Origin: Heterodera schachtii
Taxonomy: Eukaryota > Nematoda > Chromadorea > Rhabditida > Heteroderidae
Direction: 5' to 3'
Assembly (NCBI GenBank): GCA_023374025.1
Contig: SIJG01000072.1
Span: forward strand, 6,037-70,036
Length of the DNA: 64,000 nucleotides
Part shown: one piece after another, positions 1 through 11,602 of the stretch
Layout: every line of letters starts with the position of its first letter
How positions within the stretch are numbered: position 1 is the stretch's first letter
Notes under the pieces: model-generated
Told to the model about the DNA's origin: nothing
Databases searched by the model: none
The model's input: the letters and a program-made list of their open reading frames with translations, nothing else
Position numbers and translations under genes: made by a program

Positions 1-315
1 CATTCGTTCGTTCGTTTACTGCTCGCAAAACTCGGTTCGTTCAGCCAACTCATGCACAAAAGTTCAATTCCCTCCATTGCGCTGCTGGTCAAACTTTTTT
101 CTGCAATGACTATATTTTTTCAAAATCATCCAATTTTTTTTCGACCAACACATCGCCAAACAGGCGTTCATTTTTCAAGTTTTGCACATTCCACGAATCC
201 TTTGGCTTATAGGGGGCGGAGTCGTTGTTTAAAAAACCATCAATATGATTTGATGGAAAATTATTTATAACTTAGCTCAAATGAACCAAAATTTTTAATT
301 TTGATAGATCATTCA

Positions 316-497
316 CAGCCCTAAGTGTTCTCTATCAGGCTACAAAATTTCAAAAAATTTCGTTAAGTTTCAAAAAAGTTATGACTAGAGCAACTCAAAA
401 AACCTTGGTTTTTCGAGCCTCTTTTGCTCTACTCTTTTGAAAGTTAACTAAATTTTTTGAAATTTTGTAGCCTGATAGAGAACACTTAGGGCTAGCA
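316..497. repeat. Foldback (inverted repeat) element
   Basis: The left arm begins with a CAGCCCTAAGTGTTCTC-like string and returns in inverted order near 495 (GAGAACACTTAGGGCTAG). The arms are roughly 50-65 bp. A related, more diverged palindrome lies at 43160-43350, so this is a dispersed family and not a one-off. Confidence 0.75.
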
Positions 498-632
498 AAT
501 GATACCACTTGTGTAGTATTGAAAAAAATTCCATAAGAAATCCTTCTAATTCCGAACCCCATAATACCCGAACTCGAACAAAAAGTCGAAAATCCAAATT
601 TCGCAATTAGTATTTTTGGGTTCTAATTCGCT

Positions 633-1193
633 TTAAACACATGGAAACAAACAGAAAAACCCATCAATACTAGATGCCGGATTCATGATCAGCACCCCGG
701 AAACCCCAGGGAACTTAATATTTTTATCACTGACGGATTGTCCACTGACGCATTTTCCACTGACGGATTGTCCACTGACTGATTGTCCACTGACGGGGTG
801 TCTACTGACTGATTGTCCACTGACGGGGTGTCCACTGGCTGATTGTCCACTGATGGATTGTCCACTGACGGATTGTCCACTGACGCATTTTCCACTGACG
901 GATTGTCCACTGACGGATTGTCCACTGACGGATTGTCCACTGACGGATTGTCCACTGACGGATTGTCCACTGACGGATTGTCCACTGACGGATTGTCCAC
1001 TGGCGGATTGTCCGGGAGCCGATCCCTTCTCATCTTCAGTCAGAATTTTGCCAAACAGTTTAATTCTCTTGGGGCTTCTTCTCACACAATTTGCCTCGGG
1101 GCTTTTCCCGTTTTGCCTTGGCTTGCATTTTCCCTCCAAATAGTCGGCCACCCCTTTAGCAGTCATTCGCTGTTCTCTGTCCTTGGACGTCAT
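633..1193 (-). CDS. Unrecognised reading frame containing a minisatellite
   Basis: I do not recognise this protein. An ATG at 1193 follows a possible splice acceptor (T-run then AAG). About 60 non-repetitive, basic residues (including RRSPKRIKLFGKI) are followed by a long run of five-residue GQSVS-type repeats encoded by the 15-bp minisatellite at 733-1012. The first 60 residues have plausible codon use and could be a genuine exon. The repeat part stays open in several frames on both strands simply because 15 is a multiple of three, so its length is no evidence of coding. It may be an exon invaded by the minisatellite, or chance. Confidence 0.3.
   Translation of the reverse strand: MTSKDREQRMTAKGVADYLEGKCKPRQNGKSPEANCVRRSPKRIKLFGKILTEDEKGSAPGQSASGQSVSGQSVSGQSVSGQSVSGQSVSGQSVSGQSVSGKCVSGQSVSGQSISGQSASGHPVSGQSVSRHPVSGQSVSGQSVSGKCVSGQSVSDKNIKFPGVSGVLIMNPASSIDGFFCLFPCV
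733..1012. repeat. 15-bp minisatellite, unit close to TGTCCACTGACGGAT
   Basis: About 18 head-to-tail 15-bp units, most exact, with variants at the GACG/GACT and GGATT/GGGGT/GCATT positions. On the minus strand the array is preceded by GGCTCCCGGAC, the same 11 bases that precede the different minisatellite at 6223-6358. Confidence 0.95.
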
Positions 1194-1997
1194 ATTCTTA
1201 AAAAAAAAGAATAAATGAATAAAATTTCAACATTTTAACCTTACAAATTAGCGCTGGAATTTTTTAACACAAAATTGCAAAATAAAAATTAAAAGGCAAA
1301 AAAAAAAAAAAATGAAAATAGACATTAAATAGGCACAAAAGTCCTCAAATAGGCGAAAAAATATGCAAATAAATTTGTATCAAGGCTTTTTAGGTAGAAA
1401 AAACAAAAAAAGGGGGTAAAATTATTTCGGGGCTTTAAAAAATAACAAACAATTTTTAATCAAAGAATTTGGTAAAGAAAAAAATAACAGTACCATTTTT
1501 TGGCATTTTGTTGGAATTTTATGTAAGAAAAATCGTGAAATATGTAAATAAAATATTATAAAAAATGCAAATATGTATGAAATATGTTGTAAAACCCCAA
1601 ATATGTATTAAAATATGGAAATAAAATTTTTAAAACGATTATTTTTCGGAAAAATTCTTCGTTAAGGGTGAAATAGGCCAAAATTGCCACTAAAATGTCC
1701 TTCGTAGGCTTAGAATCACATTTGAAATTGTTTTAATTGTTTTTTGACGTAAATTTTTTTCTCACTCTCTAAGATTTATTATTTTTCGGAATTTTTTCGC
1801 AAAATTTAAATTTTGCCATAAAAATGAAAAAATTTATACTTCAAAAAAAAAAAAAATTTTTTTTTGAAACTTTTTCGACATTTGGCCAAGAATTTGCGTG
1901 CCAAAAAAGCAAATTTTTATAAAAAAAAAATTCATTAAAAAAATCGCTAAAATATTTGCCAAAAACAGTCAAAATCCCAAAATAATATAAATAGCAC

Positions 1998-4900
1998 CGG
2001 TGGTGGGAATCCATTAGTGTTTCAACATCTTTTTTGATTCTTTGGTCACCCCGAGGTTTATGTTTTGATTTTACCTGCATTTGGTTTAGTTAGTTTAACA
2101 ATTCAATTTTATACAGGTAAAAAAATTCTTTTTGGTTATTTAGGTATAATCTATGCTATTATTAGAATTGGTTCCCTGATTATAATAGGGCCAAATTTAC
2201 TCACTCCCACAAGAAATAAAATGCCTGGCAATTCTTTCCACACGCTTAAAATGTTCAAAATCTTTTGCCAACTAAGTTCGGAAGCAAATGCACTAATTGA
2301 CTCTCGATTAGCACATTTAAATAGTGTTTTGATGCAACGGCTTGTGTCAAATGCTTGTTCATTCGTCAGCCACAAAATCTTTATGTTTGCCATTTGTGAG
2401 ATTAAAAGTCCCGCTTGTTTAATATCATTTTTCTGAAATTTGAACATTATTTGTTGCGTGTAAATAAATTATCATTAGTGTTAATTGCTTTTTTTTATAT
2501 TATGAACAGGGATACGATTTATAGTTGTTAAAAACTGCCAAAATATGTAGGCTTTAGGCTCTAAAAAAACCTCAAAAAGTTGCTAAAAATGGGAAAATAA
2601 TAGTTGTTAAAAACATTAAAATTTATGGGTGTAAAATGAAAAAAATTTATTCAAAAAAATAAAACAAATTAGGCCAAATCTGTACTGAGCTAAATAATTT
2701 TTAAAATCACAAATTCTTGTCAAGAAAAAAAAATTATTTTGAAGATGAATTTTTGAGAAATTTTTTTCACATCTTACAATTAGGTGTGTATTTTTTGAAA
2801 AAAAAAATTTTAGATTGGTTCTTAGAGGTGTGTTTTTTTCTTTTTTAATGCATTTTTGTTAACAATTTTTGGTGAAACGCCAAAATAGTTGAAAATAAGT
2901 TTTTTTTTTTTTCTTCAAAAAATTTTTAGCAATTTTTATGTGAGATTTTGTGATAATTAAAGCTGAGAATTTAAGTCAAAAGACTTTGTTTGTGACCCTA
3001 AATGAATGACTTAAAAAGTGTTCTAACTTTATTTGAAGCTTCTAACATGCATTTTTTTGTGATTATCCCACTTTTTAGGATTTTTATGAATTTTTTACGT
3101 TTTTGTGACTTTTTTCATGACTTTTTACACTTTTTAAGGCGCAATTTGGAATTTAGCGAAGAAAATTTCGAAAAATAATCCGATCGTGTAAAAAGGCAAT
3201 TAAATCTTGCAGAAATTTTTGTAATTATTTACATAGAAGTCAGGCCAATTTTATCATATTCTTTTAGCTTTTTTATATTTATTTCGTGCTTTTTTGCATT
3301 TTTCGTGACTTTTTGGCGTTTTTTATGACTTTTTTAGTCGACTTTTTGGAGATTTTTCGTGACTTAAATTCCCAGCCCTAGTGATAATGAAAAAAGTTGC
3401 AGCTTACTAATTCCTTCAGATCCTCTTCGGATGCTTTCTCTTCTCCATCCAAATATGGAACAGAATCTTCAATTTAAAATATTAATAATAAATGCATAAA
3501 ATTGTCAGCATTTAATTAAAATATTGAATTTATAAAAATTAAAGATAAAATGCCATCAAAATCGGCCAATTTTATACGCTTGATTAAATTTCCTTCCACT
3601 TTCTTTTCAAATACGATATAATTTCTTGCCGCTATATCTCGATGTATAATACCAACTAAAAACAGAAAAAACTCGAACAAAATCCGCACAAATTGATCAT
3701 TTTTAATTACATGTACTTAGTGCGTTAATTACACACATAAGTCTGTCGGTTTTCGATTTTTTGAAAAATTTAATTTTTTTTTTAATGTGCGGGAAACTTT
3801 TTGGTGCTTTTACCAGTATTATCTCTAATTACTAGAGACCGGAAATTTCAAATTTGCGAATCCCGCGGCGGGGTTGGGACTCAGAATTTTTTGCGGGACG
3901 GGATCCCGCGGGATTAATCCCGCAAATCCCGCATTTAAAATTTGTGGGACTCCGCGCGGGATTGCGGGATCTTGGAAATTTCGAAAATATTTAAATCAAA
4001 GTTTCAAAAAAAAATCTGCAAAAAAACAAAAAATACCTGTCATTTTGAAAAAGCAATTTTTAGGGATGGCGGGATGCATTAAAAGGGGCTGATGGGTCGA
4101 CGAATATTTTTCGAATGGAGAAATTTTTTAAAAATTTAATGCAATTTGTTAACGATTTTGTCTAAAATTAAACAATTTTGCAATTTTGAGTCGATTTTTA
4201 AACAGATAATAAGGTGGAGGCGCCGCCGGAAAATTTTCACAAATTTTGAATGAAATTTGCGATGAAAATAATTTAACTTTAATTAAATTTATTATTTAAT
4301 TTATTCAAAAATATTTGGTATTCTGTCTGTGAACATTTTTAAAAAATGCAACGAAGATCCCGCGGGATCCCGCACAAAAAACCAAATTTGCGGATCCCGC
4401 TGCGGGATTGGAACTCAAAATTCTTTGTGGGACGGGATCCCGCGGGATTAATCCCGCATTTGCCAAAAAATGCGGAATTGCGGACTGGGATCCCGCAAAT
4501 TCCCGTGCCGGTCTCTACTAATTACCTCCCCCAAGATGGACTACTTTTCGACCTCCTCAGAAAGATGGGGATCATATCGAAAGCAAAATTTTGGATTTTC
4601 TATGCACCTAGAAAGTCCAAAATTTTGCTTCTCGTGTGATCCCCCTCTTTCTGAGGAGGTCGAAAAGTAGTCCATCTGGGGGGGGGGGGGGTAATTAGAG
4701 ATAACGGTATACTCATTAATCCTTGATTTTCCATACTTAATGGAGAGTTAATTACACCTTTATGCAGTTGGACCAATGTGCCCATCACTTCCATCAGCAT
4801 TTTGTTGAATTTGTCTGTGGAAAAATTGCCTTTCACAAGTTGTAACTCCTCATCTAAATCTCTTTCGCCAAGTTCCATTATGACCACTACCGGTTCAAAT

Positions 4901-5600
4901 TTGTTTGCGAAATGTTCTGAATCATCCATCGTACCACTAAAAGCATCAAAAAATTATTATTTTTTTTATTGTAAATTAATTAAAAAAATTAATTAATTAA
5001 TTAAAAAATAAATAAATGTTTTTACGGTAATAGTAAAGCTGGTGCCCCCCGCCTTTTTTTGAAAAAAAATTTCTTTTCAAAAGTCACGAAAACTTGTTTT
5101 CAAGACTTTTAGGGGGTCGCTCGTTGATCACGAATCCGGTATCCATTTCGATCAATTCCGGACCCCGGGCCCGAACTCGAACAAAAAGTTGAAAATTCTA
5201 ATTTTTCGTATTTCACATTTCACTCTCAAAATATGTTTCAATTAGCATTTTATTGAAACAGTGATAACTTTTAATTCGTTTCCGTGTATTTAAACAAAAT
5301 TTGAACAAAAATATGATATCCGAAAAATTTGATCAACTTTTTTGTTCGAATTCAGGAAGGCTTTACTATTACATTTGTTATTGTAAATTAATTTTAAATA
5401 ATAAATAAATGTGTTTTTATTTTAATTTACTGGTCCATAAAGGTGACAAAGAATTCTTCGTTCTTCGAATCTTCTCTTAATTTATTCGATACCTCTACGC
5501 TTTCACTGTAAGTATTTCCAAATCCTTTTTGGTAAAATTTGATGATAACACATTTGTTTTTGGGCAGCTTTTCATTTTCAGCAGTAAATCCGATGAAAAC
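1998..5600 (-). CDS. Protein-kinase-like gene, six exons, 5' end not found
   Basis: Exons on the minus strand: 5431-5600, 4758-4936, 3554-3655, 3408-3466, 2205-2432, 1998-2074. Codon phase is consistent across all junctions. Visible kinase landmarks in order: KCVIIKFY (ATP-binding lysine strand), [12 protein letters not shown] (hinge), LHK joined by splicing to [12 protein letters not shown] (catalytic loop, tyrosine-kinase-like), LADFD (position of DFG, here DFD), and [12 protein letters not shown] (subdomain IX). The glycine-rich loop and start codon should lie upstream of 5600 but I could not find them. The junction after exon 3 needs a GC donor. The DFD in place of DFG and the missing N-lobe start leave open whether it is an active kinase, a pseudokinase or a decaying copy. 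The intron at 3656-4757 contains nested transposons. The last exon may extend to 1841. Confidence 0.65.
3811..4710. mobile_element. Foldback/MITE with long arms, split by a second element
   Basis: Left arm pieces 3811-3832 and 4526-4590 are the inverse of 4625-4710: TTATCTCTAATTAC and GATGGACTACTTTTCGACC recur inverted at the right end. The left arm is interrupted by the element at 3833-4517. It sits in an intron of the kinase-like gene. Confidence 0.75.
3833..4517. mobile_element. Non-autonomous hAT-like element (TAGAGACCGG termini)
   Basis: Terminal inverted repeats TAGAGACCGG / CCGGTCTCTA. The element is flanked on both sides by the 8-bp direct repeat CTAATTAC (3825-3832 and 4518-4525). 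An 8-bp target duplication and TAGAG-type ends are typical of the hAT superfamily. The interior is built of GCGGGATCCCGC-like words and has no transposase. Relatives are seen at 45751-46301 and as a fragment near 42200. Confidence 0.85.
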
Positions 5601-5770
5601 CTTTAGAAATAAAATTTAAAAAAAAATCATTGGTCAAAATCCTATATTGATGTAAAATAATTTACCTAATTATGTGCTAAGGATGGGAATTTAAGGCACG
5701 AAAAATCTACAAAAAGTCACGAAAAGGTCATAAAAAAACGCCAAAAAGTCACAAAAAAGGGTAAAAAAAT

Positions 5771-6360
5771 TCGACAGCAAAGGACATTTCGACAGAAATA
5801 TTATAAATTTGAGGGGGGGGGGGGGGGGGACTTTTCGACAGAAAAAAGTAATTAAATTTCAAATTTAGAGGTGTAAAATCGTAAATTTTTCTCCAAAATA
5901 ACAAAATGAAGCCAAACGTATTGAAACAAAAATTTTTAAATCTAAAATTCTTTACCAAGAAAATAAATTTAAAAAATTGGAAAGGAATTTTTGAGAAAAT
6001 TTTCTTCATTCTTCTTAGGAGTATATTTTTGAAAATTTTAATGACCCGTTCTTAAGGGTGTATTTTTCTAAAAAATTTTCAAATTTTTCCTAGGTAAGAA
6101 ACGTATCTTTAGTAATTCGTATTTAGCAATACATATTAGTATGTTAATTTAAAAGAAATTTAGAAAAATTGACAAGCAATATAATTTATTTTAATAAGAA
6201 TTATTTGTTTTTACGTTTCTGTCGAAAAGTCCATTTATTTTTTGTTTTACTGTCGAAAAGTCCTTTGCTGTCGAAATGTCCTTTGCTGTCGAAAAGTCCT
6301 TCTGTCGAAAAGTCCTGTCGAAAAGTCCTCTGTCGAAAAGTCCACTGTCGAAAAGTCCGG
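5771..6360. repeat. Foldback with minisatellite arms (GTCGAAAAGTCC units)
   Basis: The right arm at 6223-6358 is a run of about nine 14-18 bp units of CTGTCGAAAAGTCC with variants. The left arm at 5771-5850 carries the same units inverted (TTCGACAGCAAAGGAC). An AT-rich spacer lies between. On the minus strand the array is preceded by GGCTCCCGGAC, as at the 733-1012 array. Confidence 0.8.
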
Positions 6361-6483
6361 GAGCCTTTGAGACAGGGACTCTTATGATCCCACTTAACTC
6401 TCTCCCGAAGGAGGAGGAGGTATTTTTTTGTCATTTTTCCCAGAAAAAATCATAGGGTTCTTTAGTTGCATGAAAAAGGGCAA

Positions 6484-7095
6484 CTAATTTTGATGAGATA
6501 AAAGATCTCGGTGCAACGGATCTAATTCTTCACCATTTGTGTCCCAATGAATTTGGACTTCCGGTTGGAGGAAGTCCACTGGGCGGAGTGGAAGGAACTC
6601 ATCCATCCCTTCAGACACAGAAGTGATAGGGCGATGGTGTAAGGTTGCTTCAACCTCTACCACAAACGTTGTGAGCCGGTCATAATTAAGGATTCGCCTC
6701 CATAAAGTCCTTTTAAAACAATCTTTACATTTACTCAATTGGACGAGCTTTCATAAACACCACCTGCCCAAGGACTAATTTGTGGGATGATTCGCTATTT
6801 ATTAAGTGCGAAAAATTCCTGCGTATTTTGATCCACTCCTTTTGGAGTGGTCAAATGCTCAATGGTTTTTTGAGACAATTTAAATGAAGTGGCATTGTCA
6901 CTCCAATTAAATTTCAAGCTTCTCTCTCCGACTTATAAAACGTCGGAGAACATTGAGGAAAGACTCGGCCGTTGTGTCAAGCATGGCCTCCAAATGAACC
7001 GCTCGTGTTACGAGGCAAGTCATAATGAGTATCCATGCCTTGACTTTCTCTCCGGCCAATCGTGTTTCGGTTGGACCGAGAAAGTCAATGCCGAT
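6484..7095 (-). pseudogene. BEL/Pao retrotransposon integrase, broken
   Basis: Read on the minus strand from 7095: IDFLGPTETRL, then TRAVHLEAM, WSDNATSF, SPWAGGVYE and, after a frame change near 6740, RILNYDRLTTFVVEVEA and LHHRPIT. This order (start of the integrase core, DN-x-SF segment, WxGG-YE motif, conserved C-terminal region) is that of BEL/Pao integrases. At least two frame changes (near 6890 and 6740) and one in-frame stop (near 6800) interrupt it, so it is dead. The N-terminal continuation lies beyond the inserted Ty3 element, at 11825 and rightward. Confidence 0.85.
7091..7095. repeat. Target site duplication, left copy (CCGAT)
   Basis: CCGAT sits directly left of the 5' LTR and again directly right of the 3' LTR (11825-11829). 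A 5-bp duplication fits Ty3/gypsy integration and proves that the two halves of the BEL/Pao relic were once contiguous. Confidence 0.93.
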
Positions 7096-7317
7096 TGTGG
7101 TGTATTAAGGGGATAATTTGAATTTTAAATCCCCACATTTCCCGCCCATTTTACTGCCCATAAATATGAAATTGTTTTCCCTTCCTTGGCTTCCCCACCA
7201 TTCATTTGTCATTTTATTATCTGCATTTTATTTTTGTCCTTTGACCTCCCAATTTTCTGTGCTTTATTTATTTGGAATAAATCAATATTCCCCTTTAACT
7301 GTTGCTCGGACACAACA
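7096..7317 (+). repeat. 5' LTR of the Ty3/gypsy element
   Basis: Begins TGTGG and ends ACACAACA. The same 222 bases recur at 11603-11824. It contains an AATAAAT-type polyadenylation-like stretch about 40 bases from its end. Confidence 0.95.
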
Positions 7318-7324
7318 GTTAAAT

Positions 7325-7338
7325 TGGCGCAGTCAGCA
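7325..7338 (+). other. Primer-binding site of the Ty3 element
   Basis: TGGCGCAGTCAGCA begins 7 bases after the 5' LTR. TGG is the complement of a tRNA 3' CCA end, and the following bases resemble the serine-tRNA-type primer sites known from some gypsy-group elements. The tRNA identity is inferred. Confidence 0.7.
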
Positions 7339-7536
7339 AAGGAGCAGTGAGCAAAACCAGCAAAAAGCGACCAAGCACCAGCGACAATTTTACGAAAATT
7401 GTTTCGTGTTAACAATTTTCGTTGGGAAATTGATTAAGTCTCGTGTTGACTTACCAATTTCGCAGAATCGCCGAAAAACCGATCACTCGTGTTGTGTGAG
7501 GTTCCGTGATATACGGTTTTCCAAATCGTCGCAGAG

Positions 7537-9657
7537 ATGGCACAGCAACAAGACGACAAAATCAAATCGGCTAAAGGGCCTGGAGCATATTCACCGGAGA
7601 CGTCATGGGACTCTTGGGCGGAAAGATTTGATTTCTTCATAAAGCTCAGAGGGATCACCGACCCGGAGATGAAAAAGCTCTTATTTTTCACTGAAATTGG
7701 CCCGATTTATGATGAGTTAAGAATGATGGCACAGCCTGACGACATCCGCGATATGGATTTTGCGGAAATTACGGCATTGATGTGCGAGCGTTACGGCGAA
7801 GCAAAGTCAATTGCGGCAAGGAGGCACGAGCTGTTTACCGCCAGGCAACATTCCGGCCAATCGATTCGCGACTTTTCCATTCAATTGCGTTCACTTATCG
7901 CCAAAGCGGAGTGGGGCAAGGACAGCATCGACATGTGCTTAAGTGCACTATTCGTCAATGGAATTGTCAACGATTCAATTCGGGCCGAATTGATCAAAAA
8001 AGGAGACAAGGATCTCAAATACAAAGATGCCGTCGAATTGGCCGTTGTGCTGGAGCAATCAAATGTGGACGCTCAAGCGATTGGATCGGACTCACTGAAA
8101 GGCAATGTGGCCAAAATTTCAGGAAGAGGAGGAGGATATGATCGCGCCAAAGGAACCAACAATAGCAAAAGTGCCGACAGTAAGCCATGCTACCGTTGTG
8201 GAAGAAGCGGACATTGGGCTAATATCTGTCCCGGTAAAGCCGACAAATGCACCAAATGCGGAAGAGTCGGACATTGGGCGATTGTATGCAGGACAAATGG
8301 AGGCAACATAAACCCGGCCAGAGTGGAAAGTCGGCCATGGAAAAGCAGCAACCGCGTGAAGCAAATTCAGCTGCAGTGCGATGCTAAGCCACCAGCAATT
8401 TCGAGTTTGGAGCAGAAGTCGGCCAAAACTGTGACTGTTCCGCCGAGCTTCATCCAACTCAAAGTGCATGAAGGAAATGCCGATTTTGAATTGGACAGTG
8501 GTGCAGATGTATCAATCATCAGCAGCCAAGATTGGAGCCACATTGGAAAGCCCGAATTGAAGCAATGCCAAGGATTAATGGCTTATGGGGGCATACCGAT
8601 AGAAGGCGTCCTCGGCATGGCCAATGTAAATGTGGAATACAATGGCATGCAAATCAACAGCGATATTTATGTGGTTAATGGAAATAAGAGGAATTTGTGC
8701 GGTCGAGATTTGATTCGAGGACTGCGCATTGATTTGAATAAGGCATTCGGCATTAATGCGGTACAAATTGGATCCACGAATAATGATAAAAAAGAGGTTG
8801 ACAAAATTCTCGAAAAATTTCCTGAAGTATTTCGAGACGAATTGGGCCGATGCACCCGTCAAATTTCATTGAAATTCAAGCCTGGAGTACAGCCAAAACG
8901 GTGTAAGGCTCGTCCAGTGCCATTTGCGCTCAAAGCCGAAGTGGAGAAGATTTTGGATCAGTGGATACAGCAGGGAGTGCTGGAGCCGACGAACAACAGC
9001 GATTGGGCCACACCTTTGGTCATTGTACCAAAACCGAATGGAAAAATTCGGCTCTGCTGTGACTACAAAGTGACCGTCAACCAATGGTTGGACGTGCACC
9101 AATATCCACTACCAAGACCGGACGACCTATTCAGCGTGCTAAACGGCGGTCAGAAATTTTCAAAAGTGGATTTGAAAGACGCCTACCTGCAGCTGATGTT
9201 GGATGATGAAGCAAAAAAGTGTTTGGCAGTATGCACGCACAAAGGATTGTTCCAATTTACGAGACTTCCTTTTGGCGTAGCGTCAGCACCGGCGATTTTC
9301 CAGCAGGTCATGGATGAGATTTTGCAAGGAATTGAAGGAGTGGCAGTTTATCTCGACGATATACTGATCACAGCACCAACGCAGGCCGAACATATTGGCC
9401 GAATTACACAGGTGCTTCAACGGCTCAAGGCAAATGGACTGAGAGTTAAACGGGACAAATGCGAATTTATGCGTGAAAGCATAGAATATTTGGGACACCG
9501 AGTGGACAAAAACGGAGTCCATGCTTCAGAGGAAAAGCTGGAAGCAATTCGCAAAATGCCACAGCCCCAAAATTTAAAGGAGCTTCAATCTTTTTGGGTA
9601 TGGTTAATTATTAAGGCAAATTCGTGCCCGCAATGGCTACCGTTTCCGAGCCATTAA
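7537..9657 (+). pseudogene. Ty3 gag-protease-reverse transcriptase frame (first part of gag-pol)
   Basis: A 706-codon frame from an ATG about 220 bases after the LTR. Order: gag region; two CCHC zinc knuckles (CYRCGRSGHWANIC near residue 218 and CTKCGRVGHWAIVC near 238); aspartic protease LDSGADVSIIS near residue 318; reverse transcriptase with LPFGVASAP and the catalytic YLDDIL near residue 604. Gag and pol share one frame with no separate gag stop. The natural continuation is lost at a run of five T (9591-9595): the last 20 or so codons of this frame are out of register and unrelated to pol. The rest of pol continues in another frame (9624-11570). Protease and reverse transcriptase motifs are intact in this part. 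Confidence 0.93.
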
Positions 9658-11570
9658 ACCAATTGCGGAGAATGGAAGAAAAGTGGCATTGGGGAAGTGA
9701 ACAGCAGAAAGCATTTCAAAGGATTAAAGAAATTTTGTCATCAACCGAAGTGCTTGTTCATTACGATCCCAGCCAGCCATTATATTTGGCAACGGATGCG
9801 TCTGATTATGGCGTCGGAGCTGTCCTTTTCCATAAAAGCCAGCAAAATGGAAAGGAAGGTGTCATCGCCTATGCATCACGGACATTGAATGCGGCGGAGC
9901 GAAACTATTCGCAAATTGAAAAAGAAGGCCGCGGAATCATTTTTGGAGTCGAAAAGTTCAAGCAATTTTTGTATGGCCGAAAATTCGTGCTACAAACGGA
10001 TCACGAACCATTGAAAAAGATTTTCGGGCCAAAGAGCGAAATACCTGTGGTGGCAGCGAGAAGACTGCACCGATGGTCCCTCATTTTGATGAACTTCGAT
10101 TTTTACATTGAGTATTGTCCAACAAAGGAATTTGGAAATGCTGATGGTCTGTCACGACTCCCATGTCCGGAGATGGCAAAAATTGATGTGGACAGTGCAG
10201 AAGTGAGAGCCGTTCAATTGGAAAACATCGACTCGCTGCCTGTCACCGCAAAATCAATTGCCAGTGAAACTGCAAATGACCAAATTTTGAAGAAGGTCAA
10301 AGAACTCATTGAAAGAGGATGGCCAAAAAAGGTCGAAATTGATCAGCTGAAGCCATTCGAGCCGAACAAAAACAGTTTGGAATTGGTAAATGGATGCATC
10401 ACGTTGGGAAACCGAACAGTTATTCCGAGAAAATTTCACGGAAAAATGTTACAACTTTTGCATGCCACCCACTCTGGAATTGTTCGGATGAAAGCGTTGG
10501 CCCGACAGAAAATTTGGTCGCCAGGAATCGACAAGGACATCGAAATGGAACGAAAAAAGTGCAAAAATTGCCAATCTGATGCACCCGAAGAGCGAAAAGT
10601 CCCATTACATCCGTGGGAAACGCCTGACCGAGTTTGGCAGAGGCTTCACATGGATTTTTGTGGTCCTTTCATGGGACACATGTGGCTGATCATCGTTGAC
10701 GCCAAATCAAAATGGCCAGAAGTGATCAAAATGAAGAACATCACGGCCAATGCAACGATAGAGGCAATTCGAATTGTTTTTGGCACACATGGATTGCCAC
10801 AACAAATTGTCACCGACAATGGACGACAATTCGCCTCGGCTGAATTTGAGAATTACTGCCGATCACGCGGAATTGCGCACACGCTGACGCCGCCATACCA
10901 CCCGAAAAGCAATGGATTGGCTGAACGTTTCGTCCAGACTTTTAAAAATGGACTTCGACACATGATGGGCGATGCCATTGGTTTGGATTTGGCAGTTTCT
11001 CAATTTCTTTTGCAATACCGAGTCACGCCCCATGCTTCGACAGAAATTTCGCCAGCAGAAATGCTTTTCAATCGACGATTGATGACATTATTGGATTTAG
11101 TCCAACCAAAACCACAGGGGAATGAACCCAAAATGGCAAAAAGTAAAAGCGGCGAAAGAATGAAACGGAATTATGCTAAAAGGGCTGGTAATGCGAAGAA
11201 TTTTGAAAATGGGCAGCCTATTTTTGCGCGAAATTACCATGGTGGGCCAAAATGGGTGCAAGGACGAATCTTAGAAAAGATTGGAGCAGCAATGTTCCGT
11301 GTAAAGACCGCCCGTGGAGTTTGGCGCCGGCATTTCGATCAGCTTAAAGCTGATTTAACTTCGACAGCTGAAGAGGATGATCAGGACTCCGAGTCGGAAA
11401 GCGAGGCAGAAGCGGAATCGGATGACGAACAACAACCGCAACCAATTCCGATTGGGAGTCCTCGCCAAGAAATTCGGCAGGAAATTGCGCCTGAGGAAAT
11501 TGCGCCTGATCAGGCATTGCGCCGATCAACTCGTGATCGGAAGAAAAGGGTAATTTTTGACCCTTCGTGA
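9624..11570 (+). pseudogene. Ty3 RNase H-integrase frame (second part of gag-pol)
   Basis: Contains RNase H (ATDASDYGVGAV; QTDHEPLKKIF), the HHCC zinc region of integrase (HATHSG followed by CKNC), and the integrase core with LHMDFCGP, VTDNGRQFAS and the later glutamate of the DDE triad (HPKSNGLAERF region). The C-terminus is acidic, then basic. The frame differs by one base from the upstream gag-pol frame, and a TAA at 9612-9614 lies in this frame just before it opens. So two lesions sit within about 25 bases. Alternatives are assembly error or an unusual recoding site; I favour mutation or sequencing error in a homopolymer. Confidence 0.92.
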
Positions 11571-11584
11571 GGCGCATTTCGCTC

Positions 11585-11601
11585 AAAGAAGGGGGAAGGA
11601 A
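11585..11601 (+). other. Polypurine tract of the Ty3 element
   Basis: AAAGAAGGGGGAAGGA lies directly before the 3' LTR start at 11603, the expected position for plus-strand priming. Confidence 0.85.
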
Positions 11602-11602
11602 T

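Noticed and set aside
685..1214. Overlapping plus-strand reading frames of 120-150 codons
   Set aside because: They exist only because the 15-bp minisatellite is open in all frames.
7118..7642. Reading frames in the LTRs (also 11625-11923)
   Set aside because: They read the LTR itself; the same peptide appears in both LTRs and has no family match.
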